This document shows positions 19,375 through 25,404 of a stretch of 25,404 bases of DNA, piece after piece. The stretch lies in the NCBI GenBank assembly GCA_036939755.1, contig JALLAZ010000217.1, forward strand, positions 1-25,404, given 5' to 3'. How positions within the stretch are numbered: position 1 is the stretch's first letter; every line of letters starts with the position of its first letter. Made by a program: the position numbers and the translations under genes. The notes under the pieces are model-generated. The model was not told the origin of the DNA. It was given only the letters and a program-made list of their open reading frames with translations, and made no database searches. Source of the stretch: Stephanodiscus triporus. Lineage: Eukaryota > Bacillariophyta > Thalassiosirophyceae > Thalassiosirales > Thalassiosiraceae.

Positions 19375-20441
19375 ATGATGAAGATCACGCTCGCCACGCT
19401 CGCACTCGCGGCCGCGACGCCGAACGGCCCCACGCGCTGCGACGCCTTCGTCCCGCCTGCGACCTCCAATGCCGCGACGTATTCGTATTCGTCGTCGATG
19501 TCGTCGATGTCGTCGATGTCGCGGCGATTGCCGCGGCGACTATACTCGTCGTCCGAGGGGGGCGAATCCGATTCCGCGTTCGTCGCGATCGCCGACGACG
19601 AGGACAAGACGTTCGACGCCGTGGAGAAGTTCGGGAAGGGCGCCGCCAAGGTGAGAGAGGGCGAAATATTATTGCCGCCCTTTTTTTTTCGTCGGAGACG
19701 GGTGTACGGAACCCTCCATCGGCAATATCACGACTCCCGACCTTTCGCCTTCGACGTCTTTGGGGGCGGGGGGCGAAAAGATGATGCGCACGGTGGAATT
19801 TTGTGCAATGGCGATCTCGGGGCAACGAGTCTCATTGGAAATTCGACGCCGTGGAAGTCTTTCGTTAACTCATCCCACTTATCCCCCCCCCCCCCCCCCC
19901 CCCCCCCCAACACACGCGGACACTAATTCCATCCCGCGCCTCGTCACTTGTCGACTCCCTCGTTCGGGGACAGGCCAAGCGAGGGAAGAGAAAGGGAGGC
20001 GAGGCCGCGTCGTCCGCGTCATCCTCCAAGGCCTTCGCCACCCTCGCGCCCGAGGAGACTTTCTACGAGGGTCCCCCCGCGATCACCGAGACGATCGCGC
20101 CCACCATATCCATCCTCACCGTCGTCGGCATCGTCCCAGCCGCCGCGGCGTGGGCGCGACAGGCGTGGGTGAGGTACACCATCACCGACCGCCGCATACG
20201 CGTCACGTCGGGGATCGGGGGGAAGGACATGGCCGAGATCGTGTACCCCGACGTCGTGGAGATACGCACGGTCAAGAGGCTCTTCGGGGACGGGGACATG
20301 GTCTTCTTCCTCAGGGACGGCGCCAAGTTCGAGATGAGGAACGTCCCGAACTTCGACGAGACGATCGAGTTCATTCTGAAGAACGTCGACGAGGACGTGG
20401 TCAGGATGTACAAGGCCAAGGGCGATGTCGGGGCGCAGTGA
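19375..20441 (+). CDS. plastid-targeted membrane protein with bacterial-PH-like domain (2 exons, 247 aa)
   Basis: Exons 19375-19650 and 19974-20441, phase 0, GT-AG, 248 codons with the stop. The N-terminus is a signal peptide followed by CDAFVPP (Phe25), the diatom plastid motif; Met2 is an alternative start. Residues 40-92 are Ser-rich, then acidic. After the splice comes a basic Lys/Arg patch, a short APEETFYEGPPA segment, one membrane helix (about 134-154: TISILTVVGIVPAAAAW) and a domain starting RYTITDRRIRVTSGIGGKD. The Y-x-I-T-D-R-R-I start, the following beta-strand pattern and the VYPDVVEIRTV segment resemble the bacterial PH (YdbS/DUF304) family. Such domains are seen next to membrane helices in bacteria; the molecular role is unknown. 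The intron (323 nt) is the longest in the window and contains a 26-nt poly-C run. Confidence 0.85.
19883..19908. repeat. poly-C tract (26 C) in the intron of the PH-like gene
   Basis: An uninterrupted run of 26 cytosines lies about 65 nt before the predicted acceptor at 19973. It could serve as a polypyrimidine tract, or be a length-variable microsatellite. Confidence 0.85.
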
Positions 20442-21247
20442 AAAGGGATATACGCCGATTATTGCGACGGTATCGTATCGACTTTTGTGAGAAGATGGGA
20501 GGGGGGGGGGACGGACGGACGGAGGGGAGGGCGTTGCTTGGGGCGGGCGAGCACGATGTGTAGCTAACTGGGGTATCGTCGTGCTCCATAAAAAACAAGA
20601 CAGCTATGGATTTGAAGACGATGAGTTCACTGCTATTTCAAAAGGCTGGTGTCACGCCACTCGATCTTACGCCATGCTATCGATAACGGATTCTAAGGAG
20701 TGATGATATTCAGTCATTCATTTTGGAAACGGAACGAGATGGCTACTTTCTCGCTTACTTTTCATTAAACTAAATGCTCCTTACAAATATATTTGCTCCG
20801 TCTTTTGTTCCGTGTTCTGATGCTTCTTGTCGCGGACTTTCGTGTTTTGAGTTAAGGGAATCGGCTTGCATGCGCATCAACAAAACCCAAGATCGGACTT
20901 TCTGTTTGCTGCCATGTAACATCCTGTGCTGGAGCGACTGGACCATATTCTATTGACGGAGAAATTTCGATGGCGGATGAGAAATCGATACATTTGCTGC
21001 ACTTCTGAAATGAAATCGGTACTACTTTAGGATTAATAATTGATGGAGGAGACTATAATAACACAAAGAATCTCCTTGCTTTACGACTTGTTTGCCTAAC
21101 TTGCGTTGTAGGAAGATCTTGGGAGAGGCTTTTTCCAAGGAAATTGGGGCGGGCGAAAATAATTACAACCATCAATACAGTGGGCCTCCTCTAATCTCCC
21201 TCCACCAGATGCGATTCCATCCTTACCATCGTTTGCGCCTCCCAAAA
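20442..21247. other. convergent 3' intergenic region
   Basis: 806 bp between the stops of the PH-like gene (+) and the mitochondrial-protein gene (-). A G-rich stretch occurs near 20493-20545; the rest is AT-richer. A 60-codon ORF at 20774-20956 has no family features and is not supported. Confidence 0.5.
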
Positions 21248-21789
21248 TTATCGGATCTCGTTCAACTTCGCTATCATTTCGTCCACGGCATCCTGCACGC
21301 GCTCCGTGGTCGATCTCCTGTCCGTATGCCAGGCAGGTTTCTTATTGTCCTGGAGCATGTATCGCCCCACCAGACCACTCTTGGTGACGCAGAGATAGTG
21401 CCTCTTCTCGTCCGGTTCGTACATGGTCCTGAAAGACTCGGAAAATCGCAAATATCGGAGCTTCGGCATGAGGGGGGGTGGGGGGGATTTGCCATGCTCG
21501 TTGGGCGACAGGGGAAAAAAGACGTTAATCGGGAGAAAGACGACTCACCAAATGGATCCTCCCGCGTCGTTTGCGGCCGAGCCTCGCCCGACTGAATCGA
21601 CGTCGGCTGCCTCCGTCGCGTCGCCGAGATCGGTGCCCCCCGGAGGAGGAAAGCGCAGGGAGAACGTGCCGTCCACGTTCAACCTGAGACCCGTGTTCAA
21701 CCCGACGCGACGGACCCAATCGCCGTGACGCGATTGAAGTCTCTCGAGGACTATCTGGGAGAGGGGGTGGACGTATTCCGATCTGGCAA

Positions 21790-21830
<41 letters not shown>

Positions 21831-22042
21831 CACGCGGAGGAGGAGGAGGAGGAGGAGGAGGAGGAGGAATTATTCGAACGATGACAGAAGTCGATGATGT
21901 CGCGTGGTCGTCTCGCGATCGGGTCGCCGACCGCCGCCCCGCCCGGTCGAAAAGTCATCGGCGCAGACGATGTCGTGGAAGACGGAGCGCGTCCCACGAC
22001 GCCACCGCAGGCGGAGCGAAGTTGGTGCCATCTCGAGAACAT
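21248..22042 (-). CDS. probable mitochondrial protein of unknown function (2 exons, 224 aa)
   Basis: Exons 22042-21549 and 21428-21248, joined in phase 2 through a GT-AG intron of 120 nt; 225 codons with the stop. I do not recognise a family. Met1 starts a presequence rich in Arg, Ser and Ala and lacking acids (MFSRWHQLRSACGG), which suits a mitochondrial matrix address. It could start upstream instead, since the frame stays open to at least 22108. A serine tract (about 60-82) is written by TCC then TCG triplet repeats. A conserved-looking domain follows: HPLSQIVLERLQSRHGDWV, NTGLRLNVDGTFSLRFPP, a small linker and, after the splice, TMYEPDEKRHYLCVTKSGLV with KPAWHTDRRS. The C-terminus is an amphipathic helix. 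Assignment of function would be a guess. Confidence 0.7.
21787..21868. repeat. triplet microsatellites (ACG)n and (GGA)n
   Basis: A run of CGA/ACG triplets (about 21787-21832) and a pure GGA/GAG run (about 21837-21868) lie side by side inside exon 1 of the minus-strand gene at 21248-22042, where they encode the serine tract. Their plus-strand open frames are shadows. Confidence 0.85.
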
Positions 22043-22289
22043 TGGATTCTTTCCCTCCACCCTTCTTTCGTCTTCTCTTCCATGATGAAGGACAGACCTC
22101 CACTTCACTTAAGTACCCTTGGCGGTCAGTTGGCGCCAGAGCCGATTCCAAACTCTGACTGACAAAACACTGACGCAGGGGCGGGGGGGGGCCACGCACC
22201 GACCACCGCGCTACCATAACACAAAAACCTCAGCCTCAGCGTTCTGCATTATCTAAGGACATAACATACTCCACTACTCCGCCCCTCAC
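22043..22289. promoter_or_regulatory. shared upstream region of the mitochondrial-protein and small plastid-protein genes
   Basis: 247 bp between divergent ATGs. The minus-strand coding frame is still open at the proximal end, so part of this may be 5' coding or UTR of that gene. No clear motif was recognised. Confidence 0.4.
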
Positions 22290-22589
22290 ATGCTGCGCAT
22301 ACTAACTTTCGTCACCGCCGCTATTCTCTCCGCGAACACGGGAGAGGCCTTCGTCTCGTCGGGTCCGTCGATCCAACGCGCGAGTGTCGCCTCCTCAAGG
22401 ACCGCCCTCGACGCCGCGCCCACCATGGTCATTTACTGAACCATAAAGACCGCGATCGACACTATCGCTTACGGGCTGGGAGCGACGGACAAGGTCAAGG
22501 GAACGGGAGTCTGGAACGCGTTCGAGTTGAATAGGGAGTCGAAGGAAGACGAGAAGGACGAGAAGAAGAAGGGGGAGGAGGACAAATAG
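22290..22589 (+). CDS. small plastid-targeted ORF interrupted by one in-frame TGA
   Basis: ATG at 22290 opens a frame whose first 22 residues are a signal peptide and the motif EAFVSSGP (Phe21), the diatom plastid-import signature. It runs through TMVIY to a TGA at 22437 (codon 50), then goes on in the same frame for 49 more codons to TAG at 22587-22589. The downstream part looks like real protein: TIKTAIDTIAYGLGATDKVK, then GTGVWNAF, and a highly charged Lys/Glu/Asp tail. The frame after the TGA is as coherent as the one before it. Reading the TGA as Trp (a one-base TGG change) would give a normal 99-residue plastid protein. Alternatives are a true nonsense mutation, a sequencing error, or recoding. 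Recoding as selenocysteine is not favoured: there is no cysteine partner and no convincing SECIS. Without readthrough the product is only 49 aa. Confidence 0.6.
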
Positions 22590-23347
22590 ACCTTTGTCGT
22601 CGTGAATCACTTGAAATCACGCTGTCGCCATTCACAAGGGCGAATATATTTCACCACTTGGCTCTACAATGGAAATCTGATGAATCCGGAAATGTAACGC
22701 TTATGACGGGTGTCGGGAGAGAGTAATACGAGTTACTAACCCTCCATCACCCCGACAACATCCCCTTTTCGGGGATGGCAAGAAAATCTCGGCCACATCA
22801 TACGATCCTGATACGTTTTGGTCTGAAAGCTGACCGCTAATCACTAATAAGTTCATATTTCATCGTGCGCAAGTATTCCGTTATGGCCATTAACTTTGTA
22901 TCATTCGTCTGCTACTGTTATCGTCAGTTGGGCCCTCGAGCAGTACGGCAAAGAAGCCTATGAACTGTCCACTAAAAAGTCATAGACGAATGAAAAGCAT
23001 ATATGTTCAGGAAGAAAGAGACCACTCATCATCGCATCTTAACTTTTGCACTGGCCACGTCTGCTTCACTTCAATAGTCGCTCACCAAGTGCCGTATGGC
23101 AGTCTCCACGCCCGTTGGGGACGGCACATCCGCGTACGACGAATCATTAATAGTCCATCACCAATCTGAGCGACAAATATTCATTGTTTCTTTAAGATAT
23201 CATAGTTATCGGCGATACTACCTTATGTACAATTACACAATGAATGGATAGATGTACACATTTCAAGATGGATGCTGGTCCGGACAAACAGTTCTACAAA
23301 GAGCATTTCCTCGGTGGGCGCACCCGAGGGGACTATTGATCGCCTGC
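22590..23347. other. convergent 3' intergenic region
   Basis: 758 bp between the small plastid ORF (+) and the HSF gene (-), AT-rich. I looked for a SECIS-like hairpin after the ORF and saw none that convinced me. A 69-codon ORF at 22960-23169 shows no family features. No RNA gene recognised. Confidence 0.5.
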
Positions 23348-24475
23348 CTATCTTCGCTGGCTCAGCATCATCTGCTGCCGAAGGGCGACGACCTGTGACA
23401 GGATGTCGGCGTCCGCCTTCATCTGCATCATGTGCACCCGGTTCAAGAGAGCCTGATACCTCCTCCGCTGGAGGTCCAAGAGGATGCGCCCGTTGGATAA
23501 GGCGCGGAATTCCTCGTTCTGACGATGAGACGACGACAACAGCACGAGGCCGCCAACGACGCCGCACGCGCCCACGGACGGGAGGAGCTGACTGGGGGGA
23601 GGACGGAGGACGACGTCGGTCAGGGCGGAGGAGGCGGCCGCGGACGGGAACGGGCCGACGGCGCTCGCGCTCGGAGAGACCGCGAAGGCCTCGGCCTCTT
23701 TGTCGTCGTCGTCGGGGGAGGCTTCGCAGTCCGCCGGGGCGGCGTCGTCCTCGCCGGCGTTCGACTCGTCGTCGTCTCCGCCCCCGTCGACCTTCTTATT
23801 ATCCCCCCTGCTGGCTCCCGGGTGCGACCTGCAGAAGATCCTGGCGCACATCTCCGGATCGTCCCTCAAGAAGTGCCTGTGCTCGAACCTCGGCGCGCTG
23901 TTGGTGTTGGAATCGGGCCCTCCCGGCCTCGACGACCGCCGGATGCTCCGGAAGCCCCATCGGTTGAGCTTGCGTATGAAGCTGCGGAAGATGACCCGCC
24001 GGAAATACTTGGGCAGGATCTGGAGGGAGAAGAGGGCCGGGTCGTGGATGGCGAAGGATCGTCCGGAGGGTGACCACCCGATTATGTGTTCGTTGTCGGG
24101 ATTCGAGAGGATCTCCATGAGGATCTTGGGGAAGGTCCTGGATCGCTTGCCTTGCTTGGTGGGAATGGGATGGTATGGAGACGACGCGACGACGACGTTA
24201 CGTCTTTGTTGCAAGGATGAACTAGCGGCGACGGAGGCGGGCGACGATCGGTCGGAGGAGGAGATGGTCGAATCCTCGTCGCGGGATGAAGGGGAGGCCA
24301 CGGAGACTACGGTGCCCTCGTTGGTGGATTTCGTGACCGACGACGAGGGGAGGGAGAACTCGCGATGCTGCAGAAGACGGGAGTCGATGGCGGCGGATAG
24401 GATGTCAAGACCGCTTACGCCGTCGAACGGCGTCTCCATCAGGGTGTTGATCCTTTTCTTGATTGGAAAACCCAT
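23348..24475 (-). CDS. HSF: heat-shock-factor-type transcription factor (375 aa, intronless)
   Basis: HSF proteins bind DNA as trimers; diatoms carry a greatly expanded family. The DNA-binding domain spans about residues 113-216: RTFPKILMEILSNPDNEHII, GWSPSGRSFAIHDP, LPKYFRRVIFRSFIRKLNRW followed by GFRSI, a variable wing loop, then FEHRHFLRDDPEMCARI. The recognition helix is S-F-I-R-K-L-N-R-W-G-F, a variant of the usual S-F-V-R-Q-L-N-x-Y-G-F. The first 110 residues are Ser-rich and lack a fold signature. Residues 225-320 are acidic and low-complexity. The last 55 form a Leu/Gln/Arg-rich helix, a plausible coiled coil for oligomerisation. The ATG at 24475 is the only start that keeps the whole domain plus N-terminus. 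Nuclear; targets unknown. Confidence 0.92.
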   Translation of the reverse strand: MGFPIKKRINTLMETPFDGVSGLDILSAAIDSRLLQHREFSLPSSSVTKSTNEGTVVSVASPSSRDEDSTISSSDRSSPASVAASSSLQQRRNVVVASSPYHPIPTKQGKRSRTFPKILMEILSNPDNEHIIGWSPSGRSFAIHDPALFSLQILPKYFRRVIFRSFIRKLNRWGFRSIRRSSRPGGPDSNTNSAPRFEHRHFLRDDPEMCARIFCRSHPGASRGDNKKVDGGGDDDESNAGEDDAAPADCEASPDDDDKEAEAFAVSPSASAVGPFPSAAASSALTDVVLRPPPSQLLPSVGACGVVGGLVLLSSSHRQNEEFRALSNGRILLDLQRRRYQALLNRVHMMQMKADADILSQVVALRQQMMLSQRR

Positions 24476-24760
24476 GCTTGATCTGTTTTAGCGTTTTATG
24501 AGAGTGTTAGGGAAAAAGAATTGTTGGGAACAGATCACAACATTGAGTGCATTATTTGTTCCCACGTAGTCTATCATTCAAGCGACCACTTTTTACTTTT
24601 CTCGGGTTTGAATGCATTCTAATTTGTTCCGCAAGCTATCTTTTTCCATGTCCCTGATGAACTACGATTCAAAATTTCGTCTCGGGCCTTGCTTACGAGG
24701 CGGCGTGAAAGAGTTCTTTTAACCGTACAATATCCAATATCTATGGTATCTACTGAAAGG

Positions 24761-24855
24761 AGAAAAGAGACATTTCAAGGAACATGCCTAACAAGATTGT
24801 CTTGTGACTCGAGACGTTTTGATCCGAGCACAGTCTGAAAAAGACAAGGTCGGAG
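24761..24855. repeat. diverged direct repeat, copy A
   Basis: Resembles copy B (25190-25287) over about 90 nt. The best block is 24808-24830, which matches 25233-25255 at 22 of 23 positions (CTCGAGA-x-GTTTTGATC then CGAGCA). The flanks share shorter runs such as AAGAGACA, TTTCA-GGAA, and GAAAAAGACA downstream. It may be an old duplication or a remnant of a dispersed element. Confidence 0.65.
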
Positions 24856-25189
24856 TAACTAAATGACTAATACGACATTTGAAAAACTGCATAAAAATGT
24901 TTTCGGACAAAAAATAAGGCGCGGTCATCTCTACTTAACGAAGAGAGAGCATCGTAGGCTCAACTCCACCTGGAAATTTTGACGTCTGTGTTCTTTTGGT
25001 CGCTCAGTTTCGCGAGATTAACCCCTATGTGAGGGATAAAGTAAGATTTTTTTTTCGATTTCATACCAAAAACCAAACGTAGCGTTCGGGAAGCTCGAAT
25101 GCGTTCGTACTTGACAAGTACCTAATACGCGCGATAGGAAGCATAGGAGAGGGAGAAACTACGATATATAAAAAACAGAAAAGAGATGA

Positions 25190-25287
25190 TAAGAGACAAG
25201 TTTCAGGGAAACTGTCTCAAAAAGAATGTCTTCTCGAGAAGTTTTGATCCGAGCACGTCAGGAAAAAGACACGGAAAGGAGGATCGG
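25190..25287. repeat. diverged direct repeat, copy B
   Basis: Partner of copy A, same orientation, offset about 425 nt. Core block 25233-25255. No terminal inverted repeats, coding sequence or target-site duplication could be seen around either copy. Confidence 0.65.
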
Positions 25288-25404
25288 TACGAGTTTAAGC
25301 CCTAACTTGTCTCGCACCTTTTCTTACATCGACAAACTAAAAACCACCAATCGGACATAATTAGTTCTAACTCCGTCAAAACCCATAAATAACATCAGTC
25401 TCAC

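Larger units (their letters stand above)
24476..25404. other. upstream region of the HSF gene, AT-rich non-coding
   Basis: 929 bp with no supported ORF. It holds the HSF promoter side, two copies of a diverged direct repeat (listed separately) and a run of nine T at about 25047-25055. No tRNA or other RNA gene was recognised. Confidence 0.5.

Noticed and set aside
20774..20956. 60-codon Cys-rich ORF
   Set aside because: No signal peptide or conserved Cys pattern, and it lies in AT-rich 3' intergenic sequence.
21725..22162. + strand frame with long Arg and Gly runs
   Set aside because: Shadow of the microsatellites that encode Ser on the minus strand.
22590..22760. Possible SECIS element for selenocysteine at the TGA at 22437
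   Set aside because: ATGA and AA motifs occur near 22680-22696 but I see no supporting stem of proper length, and the protein has no cysteine partner.
24950..25060. Possible small RNA ending in a T9 run
   Set aside because: Only a 4-bp hairpin before the T run; no tRNA, U6 or other known RNA pattern.

Overview
The window reads as nuclear DNA of a diatom, most likely a centric one of the Thalassiosirales type. Three things point there: short GT-AG introns of 76-323 nt; five proteins that begin with the stramenopile bipartite plastid presequence (a signal peptide followed by an A-F motif such as ASAFAP, SNAFVVP or SAFVSP); and the gene content, namely a heat-shock-factor-type regulator, a plastid terminal oxidase and diatom-style DMT transporters. 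Species was not determined.

I see twelve protein genes, and they alternate strand without exception. (1) DMT/EamA transporter, + strand, 5' end outside the window, with an apparent frame break. (2) AMP deaminase, -, seven exons. (3) Plastid ABC1/UbiB-type atypical kinase, +, seven exons. (4) SET-domain protein with a signal peptide, -. (5) PLK4-like kinase with a polo-box-like C-terminus, +, intronless. (6) Plastid EF-hand protein, -. (7) Plastid terminal oxidase (PTOX), +, three exons. (8) Small secreted acidic protein, -. (9) Plastid membrane protein with a bacterial-PH-like domain, +, two exons. (10) Probably mitochondrial protein of unknown function with a serine tract, -, two exons. (11) Small plastid-targeted ORF split by one in-frame TGA, +. 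(12) Heat-shock-factor-type protein, -, intronless.

Divergent pairs share upstream spacers of 247 to about 1117 bp, and convergent pairs are 185 to 806 bp apart. The exon models were built by hand. In every spliced gene except gene 1, the exon lengths and phases add up to an exact codon count: AMP deaminase 840 aa, ABC1 kinase 1057 aa, PTOX 614 aa, PH-like protein 247 aa, mitochondrial protein 224 aa. GC-rich, low-complexity coding sequence lies in the 5' halves of several genes and more AT-rich sequence in their 3' halves.

Functionally the window is not an operon-like unit, but plastid functions are over-represented (five of twelve genes). The EF-hand gene and the PTOX gene share a spacer that holds three ACGTCA (CRE/bZIP-like) sites. 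I found no rRNA, tRNA, CRISPR array, virus or intact mobile element. The last 0.9 kb is AT-rich, non-coding, and contains a diverged direct repeat.
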